From Rugamonas sp045984285 (GTDB lineage Bacteria > Pseudomonadota > Gammaproteobacteria > Burkholderiales > Burkholderiaceae_D): a stretch of DNA of 64,000 bases. Below are positions 26,136 to 35,048 of the stretch, piece by piece (position 1 is the first letter of the stretch; each line of letters starts with the position of its first letter). The notes under the pieces were generated by a model. That model searched no databases. It was given only the letters and a program-made list of their open reading frames with translations, and was not told the origin of the DNA. The position numbers were made by a program, and so were the translations under genes. The DNA lies in NCBI RefSeq assembly GCF_045984285.3, contig NZ_JBJQIK030000003.1, positions 558,001 to 622,000 on the forward strand, read 5' to 3'.

Positions 26136-26147
26136 AAGGAAACCAAC

Positions 26148-26867
26148 ATGACATCCATTATCGACATCCGCGGCCTGGACGTCAGCTACGGCCCGGCCCA
26201 GGTACTGCACGGCCTCACGCTGAATGTGCGCGCGGGCGAAATCTACGCCCTCCTCGGCGGCAACGGCGCCGGAAAATCCACCACCATCAATGCCCTGCTG
26301 GGTTTCATCCGCCCCGACGCGGGCAGCGTCACCGTGGCCGGCATCAGCGTGGCGGATGATCCGCTCGCGGCGCGCGCCCGCCTTGCCTATGTCCCGGAGA
26401 ACGTGGCGCTGTACGAACACCTCAGCGCATGGGAAAACCTGAGCTACCTGCTGCACCTGGCAGGCAGCGACCACAGCGAGCCCACCATCGCACGGGCGCT
26501 CGCCAAGGTCGGCCTCGCGCACGAGGCCTGGCACCGCAAACTGGGCGGCTATTCGAAGGGCATGCGCCAGAAAGCGGCCATCGCACTGGCGCTGGCGCGC
26601 GCCGTCCCGCTGCTGCTGCTCGACGAACCCACCAGCGGCCTCGATCCGCAGGCCACGGTGGAATTCAATAGCCTGATCGCAGGCTTGCGCGGCCAGGTCA
26701 CGGTGCTGATGGTGACGCACGACCTGATGGGCGCTGCCGAAGTGGCCGACCATATCGGCTTCCTGGAGCACGGCCACATCGCGCACCAGCTCAGCGCCCA
26801 TGGGCCGGAACGCTTCGACGTCCAGGCCCTGTACCAGCGCTATGTCGGCACGCGGAGGGCGGCATGA
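26148..26867 (+). CDS. ABC transporter ATP-binding protein
   Basis: The 239-residue ATPase has Walker A GGNGAGKST (37-45), the Q-loop region AYVPENVALYEHLSAWENL, signature-like GGYSKGMRQK, Walker B LLLLDEPTSGLD, and the switch His in VTHD. The style (PENVALYEHL, YSKGMRQK) is that of ATPases serving ABC-2 membrane proteins, such as NosF/CcmA-like exporters. It starts 12 bases after the TBDR and its stop overlaps the next gene as ATGA, so the three ABC genes are translationally coupled. Confidence 0.93.
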   Translation: MTSIIDIRGLDVSYGPAQVLHGLTLNVRAGEIYALLGGNGAGKSTTINALLGFIRPDAGSVTVAGISVADDPLAARARLAYVPENVALYEHLSAWENLSYLLHLAGSDHSEPTIARALAKVGLAHEAWHRKLGGYSKGMRQKAAIALALARAVPLLLLDEPTSGLDPQATVEFNSLIAGLRGQVTVLMVTHDLMGAAEVADHIGFLEHGHIAHQLSAHGPERFDVQALYQRYVGTRRAA

Positions 26868-28300
26868 TGGCCTCCCGCCCCGCACAGGTATGGCGTATTG
26901 CGCGGGAGGAGTGGCGCGCCATGGCGCGCAGCCGCGTGGCCCTCGTCGCCGGCCTGCTGCTGCTGGTACTTACCTTCACGGCAAGCCTGGTCAGCTACGA
27001 GCACGTCAATGCCGTCAGCCGCGAACGCGCGGCGCTACAGCACGAGGCCGATGAGCAGTGGAACAGCCAGCCGGACCGCCATCCGCACCGGGTGGTGCAC
27101 TACGGCCACTACATCTTCCGCTCGCTGTCGCCGCTGGCGTTCTTCGATCTTGGCGTCACGCCGTTTACCGGGCACGCCCTCTTCCTCGAAGGCCACCGCC
27201 AGAACAGCGCCAACTTCAGCGATGCCGGGCAGTCTTCGGTGCTGCTGCGCTTCGGCCAGCTCACGCCGGCCTTCGTGCTGCAGACCGTCGCGCCGCTGCT
27301 GCTGGTCTTCCTCGCCTTCGGCAGCATTGCGAGGGAGCGCGAACGGGGCCAGCTGCGGCTGGTGATGGCACAGGGCGTGAGTGGCGGCACGCTGCTGGCG
27401 GGCAAACTGCTCGGCCATGCCGCCGCTGCCGCCGCATTGGCCAGTCCCGCGCTCGCTGCACTGTGCATTGTGGCGGCGGCGTATCCGGACGCGCGCTGGC
27501 AGGCGCTGTGGATGCTGGCGGGCTACCTTGCTTATCTGCTGGTCTGGAGCGGCGCCGCCGTCCTGGTATCGGCCAGCCTGGCGCGCGCACGCGACGCGCT
27601 GGTGGCGCTGATTGCGCTGTGGATGTTCGCCGCCGTAGTGCTGCCGCGCGCGGTGCCGGAATTCGCCGGCCGCACGCTGCCCCGCGAAACACGCATCGAG
27701 TCCGAAGCCGCCATCGCCGCGGAACTGAAAAACCTCGGCGACAGCCATAACCCGGACGACCCGCACTTCCGCAAGTTCCGCGAACGCACGCTGGCGGCAT
27801 ATGGCGTGAGCCGCGTGGAAGACCTGCCGGTGAACTACGGCGGCCTGGTGATCGCCGAAGGAGAACGCCTCACCAGTGAGCTGTTCCAGCGCCATATGCG
27901 CGCCGACTACGCCATCCAGGCACGGCAGGCGGAGCTGCTGCGCGGCGCCGCGCTGGCCAGCCCGCTGATCGCGCTGCAGGAGCTGTCCGCCGCCATGGCG
28001 GGCACCGACCGTGCCAGCCATGAGCGTTTCCTGCTGGACGGCGAGGCCTACCGCTACCGCTTTGTACAGGCGCTGAACCGCCTGCATGCAGAGAAGGTGC
28101 GCTACCAGGACGACCGCGACCAGCGCATCGACGCGAGCAACTGGCGTGCCCTGCCCCGCTTCAGCGCGCCGGCGCAGCCGCTGGACCAGAGCGTCGCCAC
28201 CCATGCCCTGCCCGCCTTCGGCATCTTTGCCCTGTGGCTGGCCGTGCTGGGCGCCGCAGCCGCCTGGACCGCCCACCGCCTTGAAAGGAAAGTACAATGA
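26864..28300 (+). CDS. ABC-2 permease, DUF3526-like (first)
   Basis: The 478-residue membrane protein has one N-terminal helix (VALVAGLLLLVLTFTASLVS), a large periplasmic part containing an ALFLEGHRQN-type stretch, a central cluster of about four to five helices (LLLVFLAFGSIARERERGQL, LASPALAALCIVAAAYP, VALIALWMFAAVVLPRAVPE), another long soluble domain and a last helix before RLERKVQ. This layout, with a soluble domain near the C-terminus, matches ABC-2 permeases annotated with DUF3526. It overlaps both neighbours by ATGA. Direction of transport is probably export or energised substrate handling across the inner membrane; the substrate is unknown. Confidence 0.85.
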   Translation: MMASRPAQVWRIAREEWRAMARSRVALVAGLLLLVLTFTASLVSYEHVNAVSRERAALQHEADEQWNSQPDRHPHRVVHYGHYIFRSLSPLAFFDLGVTPFTGHALFLEGHRQNSANFSDAGQSSVLLRFGQLTPAFVLQTVAPLLLVFLAFGSIARERERGQLRLVMAQGVSGGTLLAGKLLGHAAAAAALASPALAALCIVAAAYPDARWQALWMLAGYLAYLLVWSGAAVLVSASLARARDALVALIALWMFAAVVLPRAVPEFAGRTLPRETRIESEAAIAAELKNLGDSHNPDDPHFRKFRERTLAAYGVSRVEDLPVNYGGLVIAEGERLTSELFQRHMRADYAIQARQAELLRGAALASPLIALQELSAAMAGTDRASHERFLLDGEAYRYRFVQALNRLHAEKVRYQDDRDQRIDASNWRALPRFSAPAQPLDQSVATHALPAFGIFALWLAVLGAAAAWTAHRLERKVQ

Positions 28301-29658
28301 AAATGGTTCTGTTTGAACTCCGCCTGGCGCTGCAATCGCGCCTCGCGCTGGCGGCGCTGGCGCTGCTGGCACTGCTGGTCGTCCTCGCGTCACTCAACGG
28401 CCTGCAGGCTATCGCGGCGGAGGAAAGCGCCATGCAGCGCATCGCCTCGGTGCATGCGACGGAAGCCGCCGCCGTCGCGGAACACTACCGGGATGGCGGC
28501 GATGCCGGCTATGCCGCCTACCAGACGCCGCACCTGACCGGCAATCCTGCCGGCCCGCTCGCCTTCGCGGCCATCGGCCAGCGCGACGTGCAGCCCTTTG
28601 CGCTGCGCATACGCCTGCTCGGCCTGCACTCGCAGCTCTACGAGTCGGAAAACATCAACCCGCAGCTGGCCGCTGCCGGGCGCTTCGATGCCGCCTTCGT
28701 ACTGGTCTATCTCGCTCCCTTGTTCATCATCATGCTCACCCACGACCTGGTAACGGCGGAGCGCGAGTCGGGCCGCCTGCGCCTGCTGGCCGCGCTGCCG
28801 CTGGCGCCGGCCGCGCCATGGCGGCTGCGGCTCGGACTGCGTTTCGGCCTGCTGCTGGCCGCAACCCTGCTTCCGCTCGGGGGCTTCGCGCTCTTTGCGC
28901 GTGGCAGCGCGGCAGGCATCGCCTTGCTGCTGGCCGGCGTGGCGCTCTACCTCGCCTTCTGGTTTGGCCTCAGCACCTGGATTGCGGCCAAGGTGCGCAG
29001 CAGCGCCGCCGGCGCCGCCGCCCTGCTGGCCTGCTATGTGCTGCTGACGCTTGTGCTGCCCGCCCTGCTGAACGCGGCCATCGTGCGCCAGATTCCAACC
29101 GCAAAAGGCGCCCAGCTCGCGCTGGCCCAGCGGCAGGAGGTGCACCAGGGCTGGGACTTGCCGAAGGAGGAAACCTTTGCGAAGTTCTTCCGCAGCCACC
29201 CGGAATGGCGTGGCACGCCGCCGGTAACGGGCCGCTTCCACTGGAAATGGTATTTCGCCATGCACCAGGCAGGCGACGACGCGGTGGCGCCGGCAGCCCG
29301 GGTGCTGCGCAGCGAGCAGCTGGCGCGCGCCATGTGGACCGAGCGCGCAGGCGTGCTGCTGGCGCCCGTCAACCTGCAGGTGCTGCTGCACCGGCTCGCG
29401 GGCACCGACCTGGATGCGCAGCTGGCCTACCAGGACCGTATCGCTGCCTTCCACACGCAGCTGCGCAAGTTCTACTACCCCTATATCTTCAATGAGCAGA
29501 AGTTCGGGGCAGCGGAATTCGCCGCCACGCCGGCCTACCGGCCCGCTGCGCCATCGCCGCAGCTGCCGGGCCTCGCCATCGGCGGGCTGGCGCTGCTGGC
29601 GCTACTGGCGGCCTGGCGCGGCCTGCACGCCGTGCGCGGCATCAGCGTGAACGGCTAG
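28297..29658 (+). CDS. ABC-2 permease, DUF3526-like (second)
   Basis: The 453-residue protein repeats the architecture of the preceding gene: N-terminal helix (SRLALAALALLALLVVLASL), large loop (HLTGNPAGPLAFAAIGQRDV), YLAPLFIIMLTHDLVTAERESGRL, a block of helices, a long soluble segment, and a C-terminal helix. The ERESGRLRLLAALP element corresponds to ERERGQLRLVMAQG of the first permease, so the two are paralogues that likely form a heterodimer with two copies of the ATPase at 26148. It is the last gene of the TBDR/ABC run. The next gene lies on the opposite strand four bases away. Confidence 0.85.
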   Translation: MKMVLFELRLALQSRLALAALALLALLVVLASLNGLQAIAAEESAMQRIASVHATEAAAVAEHYRDGGDAGYAAYQTPHLTGNPAGPLAFAAIGQRDVQPFALRIRLLGLHSQLYESENINPQLAAAGRFDAAFVLVYLAPLFIIMLTHDLVTAERESGRLRLLAALPLAPAAPWRLRLGLRFGLLLAATLLPLGGFALFARGSAAGIALLLAGVALYLAFWFGLSTWIAAKVRSSAAGAAALLACYVLLTLVLPALLNAAIVRQIPTAKGAQLALAQRQEVHQGWDLPKEETFAKFFRSHPEWRGTPPVTGRFHWKWYFAMHQAGDDAVAPAARVLRSEQLARAMWTERAGVLLAPVNLQVLLHRLAGTDLDAQLAYQDRIAAFHTQLRKFYYPYIFNEQKFGAAEFAATPAYRPAAPSPQLPGLAIGGLALLALLAAWRGLHAVRGISVNG

Positions 29659-29662
29659 GCCT

Positions 29663-30052
29663 TCAGCCCACCATCGCAGCCCCGCGCGCAACCAGCAGCT
29701 CGCGCAGGATGCTGCGATGGCAGCGGGCTTCCTCTTCACAGTAGCAGCCGACCGAGAAATTGCTGCCATGCGACAGCCTGGCCAGCAGGTCCAGCACATG
29801 GCTGGCTTCCGGCTGCTGCATCTCCTTGCGGTAGCCCTGCACGAACTTGCGCCATTCGGCATCGGTTTGCGCCGTGCGGCCCTGCGTCATCAGTTCCGCG
29901 CTGGGCGCCAGGTTGGGCAGCCAGGTATCGTAGTAATCGCGTGTCGAGAACTCCTCCTTCGGCACGCCGCGCGGCGGGCGCCGCACGGTGCCGATGCGCA
30001 CGCCCTCATCCGCCGCACGCGGGCTGCCCAGCTTCACGATCCGTATCCCCAT
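29663..30052 (-). CDS. DUF488-family protein
   Basis: The 129-residue protein fits DUF488, short proteins with a conserved RRPPRGVPKEEF-type stretch (residues 24-35), YYDTWLPNLAPS, and a C-terminal CYCEEEARCHRSILRELL in which CYC and CHR cysteines and histidine could bind a metal. The family has no settled function. The gene is divergent from polB, with only 38 bases between start codons. Confidence 0.87.
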   Translation of the reverse strand: MGIRIVKLGSPRAADEGVRIGTVRRPPRGVPKEEFSTRDYYDTWLPNLAPSAELMTQGRTAQTDAEWRKFVQGYRKEMQQPEASHVLDLLARLSHGSNFSVGCYCEEEARCHRSILRELLVARGAAMVG

Positions 30053-30090
30053 GGTTCACCTCCTGTCGAGTATTATGCCGGTATTGAAGG

Positions 30091-32451
30091 ATGCAGAGGC
30101 AGGCTTTGACTCAACAGGAACAGGGATTTCTCCTGACGCGGCACTGGCGCGATACCAGTGAAGGCACGGAGATTGAATTCTGGCTGGCGACGGACGCCGG
30201 CCCGCGCCAGGTGCGCCAGATGGCGCAGCCCTCGGTGGCATTCGTGCCCGCGGAACAGCGCGCGGCGGCCGATGCCCTGCTGCAGGGCGAGCGCGGCGCG
30301 GAACTGCGCGAACTGGCCCTCACCGACTTCCAGCACCGTCCCGTGCTCGGCCTCTATTGCAGGAATTACCGCCACCTGCTCAAGCTGGAAAAGAAGTTCA
30401 AACAGCACGGCCTCGATATCTACGAAGCCGACGTGCGGCCGCCGGAACGCTACCTGATGGAGCGCTTCATCACCGCCCCGGTCAGCTTCGACCCGTCCTT
30501 GCCGGACAGCCCGCTGAAGCCTGCGGCCAGCTACCGCCCTCGCTTGCGCCTGGCCTCCATCGACATCGAAACCACCTCGCATGGCGAGCTGTATTCCATC
30601 GCCATCGAAGGCTGCGGCCAGCGCCAGGTGTATATGCTGGGCGAGCCGAATGCCGACGGCAGCGCCGTGGACTTCGCGCTCGACTACGTGGAATCGCGCC
30701 CGCAGATGCTGGAACGCCTCAACGAGTGGATGGCGCGGCACGATCCGGACGCCATCATCGGCTGGAACCTGGTGCAGTTCGACCTGCATATGTTGCAGCG
30801 CCATTCGGAACGCTACAAGGTGCCGCTGCGCTTCGGCCGCGACGGCAGCACCATGGAATGGCGTGAACACGGCGGCAGGCAGCAGCACTTCTTTGCCGCG
30901 ATCGCGGGCCGCCTGGTCATCGACGGCATCGAGGCCCTGCGCTCGGCCACCTGGAGCTTCCCTTCCTTCAGCCTCGAATCCGTGTCGCAGGCCCTGCTCG
31001 GCGAGGGCAAGTCCATTGACAATCCCTACGACCGCATGGCGGAAATCGACCGCCTGTTCGCCGAGGACAAGCCCGCGCTGGCGCGCTACAACCTCAAGGA
31101 CTGCGAGCTGGTGACGCGCATCTTCGAGAAGACCCAGCTGCTGGACTTCCTGCTGGAGCGCGCCAGCGTGACCGGCCTGGCGGCCGACCGCAGCGGCGGT
31201 TCGGTGGCCGCCTTCGAACATCTCTATATGCCGCTGATGCACCGGCGCGGCTTCGTGGCGCCGAACCTGGGCGATATCGCGGGCGAGAACAGCCCCGGCG
31301 GCTTTGTGATGGACTCGCGCTCCGGCCTCTACGACTCGGTGCTCGTGCTGGACTATAAAAGCCTGTACCCGTCCATCATCCGCACTTTCCTGATCGACCC
31401 GGTCGGCCTGGTGGAGGGACTGCGCAACCCTGATCAAGACACCGTTCCCGGTTTCCGCGGCGCGCGCTTCTCGCGCGAGCGCCACTGCCTGCCCGGCATC
31501 GTGGAGCAGGTCTGGCAGGGCCGCGAGGCGGCCAAGCGCGACGCGAACAAGCCGCTGTCGCAGGCGCTGAAGATCATCATGAACGCCTTCTACGGCGTGC
31601 TGGGCTCCAGCGGCTGCCGTTTCTTCGATCCGCGCCTGGCCTCCTCCATCACCATGCGCGGCCACGAAATCATGCACCGCACGCGTGAACTGATCGAGGA
31701 ACAGGGCTATGCCGTGATTTACGGCGATACCGATTCCACCTTCGTCTGGCTCAAGCGCCCGCATGCGCCGGAAGAAGCGGACCGCATCGGCCGCGATCTT
31801 GTCGCCCGTGTCAACGCATGGTGGCGCGAACATCTGCAGGACGAATACGAGCTGGCCAGCGCGCTGGAACTGCAGTACGAAACCCACTACCGCCGCTTCC
31901 TGATGCCCACCATCCGCGGTTCGGAAGAAGGCAGCAAGAAGCGCTACGCCGGCATGGTGGTGGCGGCGGACGGCGCGGAAAACATGGTGTTCAAGGGGCT
32001 TGAGACGGTGCGCACCGACTGGACGCCGCTGGCCCAGGAGTTCCAGCAGGAGCTGTACCGGCGCGTGTTCAAGGGTGAACCCTACAAGGACTATGTGCGC
32101 GACTACGCGATCCGCATGCTGCGCGGCGAAATGGACGAGCTGCTGGTCTACCGCAAGCGCCTGCGCCGCACGCTGGACGACTACGAGCGCAATGTGCCGC
32201 CCCATGTGCGCGCCGCGCGCCTGGCCGATGAATTCAACGAACGCCAGGGCCGCCCGCTGCAATACCAGAGCGGCGGCTGGATACGCTACCTGATGACGAC
32301 GGCCGGCCCGGAACCGCTGGAGACGCGCCGCTCGCCGATCGACTACGAACATTACCTGGCCAAACAGCTGCAGCCGATCGCCGACGCCATCCTGCCCTTT
32401 GTGGGGGACAGCTTCAGCATGCTTACCAGCCGCCAGGGCACGCTGTTCTGA
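30091..32451 (+). CDS. polB: DNA polymerase II (family B)
   Basis: The 786-residue protein aligns with E. coli Pol II from its first residues (GFLLTRHWRDTSEGTEIEFW). Exonuclease motif I is intact (SIDIETTSHGE with Asp158 and Glu160), as is Exo II (GWNLVQFDLHML). Polymerase motif A is DYKSLYPSII (Asp421) and motif C is YGDTDS (Asp546, Asp548), so both activities are expected. Pol II restarts replication and carries out translesion synthesis at damaged templates in Proteobacteria. The ATG at 30091 abuts GAAGG; a TTG 15 bases later has better ribosome-binding spacing and may be the true start. No convincing LexA box was found upstream. Confidence 0.95.
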   Translation: MQRQALTQQEQGFLLTRHWRDTSEGTEIEFWLATDAGPRQVRQMAQPSVAFVPAEQRAAADALLQGERGAELRELALTDFQHRPVLGLYCRNYRHLLKLEKKFKQHGLDIYEADVRPPERYLMERFITAPVSFDPSLPDSPLKPAASYRPRLRLASIDIETTSHGELYSIAIEGCGQRQVYMLGEPNADGSAVDFALDYVESRPQMLERLNEWMARHDPDAIIGWNLVQFDLHMLQRHSERYKVPLRFGRDGSTMEWREHGGRQQHFFAAIAGRLVIDGIEALRSATWSFPSFSLESVSQALLGEGKSIDNPYDRMAEIDRLFAEDKPALARYNLKDCELVTRIFEKTQLLDFLLERASVTGLAADRSGGSVAAFEHLYMPLMHRRGFVAPNLGDIAGENSPGGFVMDSRSGLYDSVLVLDYKSLYPSIIRTFLIDPVGLVEGLRNPDQDTVPGFRGARFSRERHCLPGIVEQVWQGREAAKRDANKPLSQALKIIMNAFYGVLGSSGCRFFDPRLASSITMRGHEIMHRTRELIEEQGYAVIYGDTDSTFVWLKRPHAPEEADRIGRDLVARVNAWWREHLQDEYELASALELQYETHYRRFLMPTIRGSEEGSKKRYAGMVVAADGAENMVFKGLETVRTDWTPLAQEFQQELYRRVFKGEPYKDYVRDYAIRMLRGEMDELLVYRKRLRRTLDDYERNVPPHVRAARLADEFNERQGRPLQYQSGGWIRYLMTTAGPEPLETRRSPIDYEHYLAKQLQPIADAILPFVGDSFSMLTSRQGTLF

Positions 32452-32485
32452 ACAGGTTCCCAATTTTTCTTGCTCGTGCGATAAT

Positions 32486-32504
32486 AATAAGAATGATTCG
32501 CATT
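32486..32504 (+). promoter_or_regulatory. Fur box upstream of the catecholate-type receptor
   Basis: AATAAGAAT, G, ATTCGCATT is a 9-1-9 inverted repeat with one mismatched pair, close to the Fur pattern AATGAGAAT-N-ATTCTCATT. It ends 65 bases before the receptor start codon. Repression by Fur in iron-replete cells is the inference. Confidence 0.7.
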
Positions 32505-32569
32505 ATCGCTATCACTTAGCGCATAGTGCGGCTTACCCAGCCAGCCGACCATCGCACGCAAGGAAAAGA

Positions 32570-34867
32570 ATGAAAGCCAGCAGTTCGCCTATCAAGAGCA
32601 GTAAACATCCCCTGAATTCCCGCCCGGCCGTCGCCGCCGCCCTCGCCACCCTGGCCATGCCGATGGCCGTGCATGCCCAGAGCACCGAAGTGAAGATGCC
32701 CGAGGTGACGATCACCGGCCAGGCCAGCAGCGACTTCCTCGTCAAGAAATCGGCCAGCGACAAGTTCACCATGCCGCTGCTGGACACGCCGAAGGCTGTT
32801 ACCGTCGTTTCCGCCGAAGTGATTTCGCAGACCGGCGCCGTGTCCCTGACGGATGCGCTGCGCACCGTGCCGGGCATTACCATCGGCGCCGCGGAAGGCG
32901 GCAATCCGGTGGGCGACAATCTCTTCATCCGCGGCTACAACGCCCAGACCGACACCTATATCGACGGCATCCGCGATTCCGGTTCGCAGTCGCGCGAGAT
33001 CTTCGCGCTGGAACAGATCGAAGTCGTCAAAGGACCGAATTCCGCCTACGGCGGCCGCTCCTCCGCCGGCGGCGGTGTGAACCTCGTCAGCAAAACCGCC
33101 AAGGCCGACAACTTCAGCAACGCCTCCGTGGGCCTGGGGTCCGCCAAATACAAGCGCGTGACCGCCGACATCAACCGCACCGTTGGCGACAATGCCGCCG
33201 TGCGCCTGAACCTCATGGGCCACGACGCCGATGTCGCAGGCCGCGACGTGGTGGGCGGCCACCGCTGGGGCGTGGCGCCGACTGTTACCTTCGGCCTCGC
33301 CTCGCCAACCACCGTTACGCTGGGCTACTACCACCTGGAATCGAACGAGATTCCGGATACCGGCCTGCCCTTCAACAACCCGATCACCACGGGCGCCAAT
33401 GTCAGCAAGAACGGCAACGGCACGCCGGTCAATGTACCGCGCGAGACCTTCTACGGCCTGGCGAACCGCGATTTCCGCGATACCGAAGCCGATATCGGCA
33501 CCATCGACATCAAGCACGTATTCGCGAACGGCCTCGCCTTCCGCAACGTCACGCGCTACGGCAGCACCAGCCAGGATTATGTGTGGACCCAGCCCGACGA
33601 TTCGAAAGGCAATGTGGTCCTGTACGGCACCGTGTGGCGCCGCACGAATACGCGCGTGGTGCAGACCGATTCCCTGGCCAATGCCAGCAGCCTGACCGGC
33701 AGCTTCAGCACCGGCGCCGTGAAGCACAGCTTCACCACCGGCGTGGAAATCAGCCGCGAAGATACGGACCGCGGCAGCTACCTGTTCACTCCCGGCACCA
33801 ACAATCCGCTGACCGGCACCTTCACCTGCCCAAGCGCGGGCGCCGCGACGCTGTACAACTGCACCACCCTGCTCAATCCGAACGCGAACGATCCATGGGT
33901 CTACAGCCGCAGCCTGTCGCCGGCCCGCACCAGCGTGCGCACCAATACCCGTTCCGCCTACGCCTTCGACACCATCGAGTTCACGCCGCAATGGCTGCTG
34001 AATGTGGGCCTGCGCTGGGATGATTTCCGCACCCGCCTCGATGTGCCGGCCTATACGCTGAACGGCACCGCCACCGCGGCGCAGCACGCGGAAGTCAACA
34101 CCGACTTCACCAACTACCAGGCCGGCCTGGTGTACAAGCCTTCCGCCAACAGCAGCGTGTATGTCTCCTACGGCACCTCGTCCACCCCGCCGGGCAATGA
34201 CGGGGGCGACGGCCTCGATGCGCTGAGCGCTACCGTGCAGAACCTGAAGCCGCAGGACAGCAAGAACTTCGAGCTCGGCACCAAGTGGGAAGTGCTGGCA
34301 CGCCGCCTGTCCCTGAGCGCCGCCCTGTTCCGCAGCGAGATGAACAACGCGCGCGTGACGGCGCCGGACGGCACCACGCAGAACGTGGGCCGCAAGACGG
34401 TGAAAGGCGTGGAGTTCGGCGTGAGCGGCAGCATCACCACGAACTGGCAGGTGTTCGGCGGATATACCTGGCTGGATGGCGTGATCGCCGACAACGGCTT
34501 CACCAACACCGGCACCACCGCCAAGCCTGTATGGACGCCGTCTCCATTCAACGGCAATGTGTTCCCGAGCACGCCGAAGAACAGCGCCTCGTTGTGGACC
34601 TCCTACAAGCTGCTGCCGGCCCTCAGCATCGGCGGCGGCATGAGCTATGTGTCCAAGGTGTACGCCAACATCAATAACAACAAGTACGCGCCGGGCTACA
34701 CGCGTTTCGACGCCATGGCCAGCTATGAGCTGAGCAAGAGCATCAGCCTGCAGCTCAATGTGCAGAACCTGGGCGACAAACTGTACTTCGACAAGGTGTC
34801 CTCGCCGCACTACGCGGGCGTGGGCGCAGGCCGCAGCGCAACGCTGGCCGCCAACTTCAAATATTAA
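32570..34867 (+). CDS. TonB-dependent catecholate-type siderophore receptor (Fiu-like)
   Basis: The 765-residue receptor has a long signal peptide ending LAMPMAVHAQ, a plug with PLLDTPKAVTVVSAEVISQT, ALRTVPGITIGAAEGGNPVG, FIRGYNAQTDTYIDGIRDSG and VVKGPNSAYGGRSSAGGGVN, and a barrel ending ATLAANFKY. The RDSGSQSREIFALEQIEV and YGGRSSAGGGVNLVSKTA elements match the Fiu/CirA-like group that imports catechol or linear siderophores and their iron. The start was chosen at 32570 because AGGAAAAGA precedes it. A Fur box lies 65 bases upstream and a strong terminator follows, so this is a single-gene iron-regulated unit. No siderophore biosynthesis is seen nearby, suggesting use of foreign siderophores. 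Confidence 0.93.
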   Translation: MKASSSPIKSSKHPLNSRPAVAAALATLAMPMAVHAQSTEVKMPEVTITGQASSDFLVKKSASDKFTMPLLDTPKAVTVVSAEVISQTGAVSLTDALRTVPGITIGAAEGGNPVGDNLFIRGYNAQTDTYIDGIRDSGSQSREIFALEQIEVVKGPNSAYGGRSSAGGGVNLVSKTAKADNFSNASVGLGSAKYKRVTADINRTVGDNAAVRLNLMGHDADVAGRDVVGGHRWGVAPTVTFGLASPTTVTLGYYHLESNEIPDTGLPFNNPITTGANVSKNGNGTPVNVPRETFYGLANRDFRDTEADIGTIDIKHVFANGLAFRNVTRYGSTSQDYVWTQPDDSKGNVVLYGTVWRRTNTRVVQTDSLANASSLTGSFSTGAVKHSFTTGVEISREDTDRGSYLFTPGTNNPLTGTFTCPSAGAATLYNCTTLLNPNANDPWVYSRSLSPARTSVRTNTRSAYAFDTIEFTPQWLLNVGLRWDDFRTRLDVPAYTLNGTATAAQHAEVNTDFTNYQAGLVYKPSANSSVYVSYGTSSTPPGNDGGDGLDALSATVQNLKPQDSKNFELGTKWEVLARRLSLSAALFRSEMNNARVTAPDGTTQNVGRKTVKGVEFGVSGSITTNWQVFGGYTWLDGVIADNGFTNTGTTAKPVWTPSPFNGNVFPSTPKNSASLWTSYKLLPALSIGGGMSYVSKVYANINNNKYAPGYTRFDAMASYELSKSISLQLNVQNLGDKLYFDKVSSPHYAGVGAGRSATLAANFKY

Positions 34868-34886
34868 AGCCACCGCCAGCCGGCGC

Positions 34887-34923
34887 AACGGCGCTTCCCG
34901 CAAAAGCGGGAGCGCCGTTTTTT
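34887..34923 (+). terminator. Intrinsic terminator of the catecholate-type receptor gene
   Basis: AACGGCGC, T, TCCCGC, AAAA, GCGGGA, GCGCCGTT form a 14-bp stem with one bulge, followed by a run of Ts. It lies 20 bases after the receptor stop. Confidence 0.92.
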
Positions 34924-35048
34924 ATTCCCGCATATTTGCAGGCTCATATTAATCCTGAATATCCGATATGGTTGAATAAAATTTCCATGCAGCAATTTCG
35001 CGTGCTAAGTTTTAAATACTTCAACTCCTTACCGGAACAGGAGGAAAT

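Noticed and set aside
30053..30090. LexA box before polB
   Set aside because: The 38-base gap has no CTG-N10-CAG palindrome of the expected type, so SOS control is not supported by sequence here.
32399..32569. Extended N-terminus of the Fur-controlled receptor
   Set aside because: It would overlap polB and the Fur box, and would bury the signal peptide; the start at 32570 has AGGAAAAGA in front.
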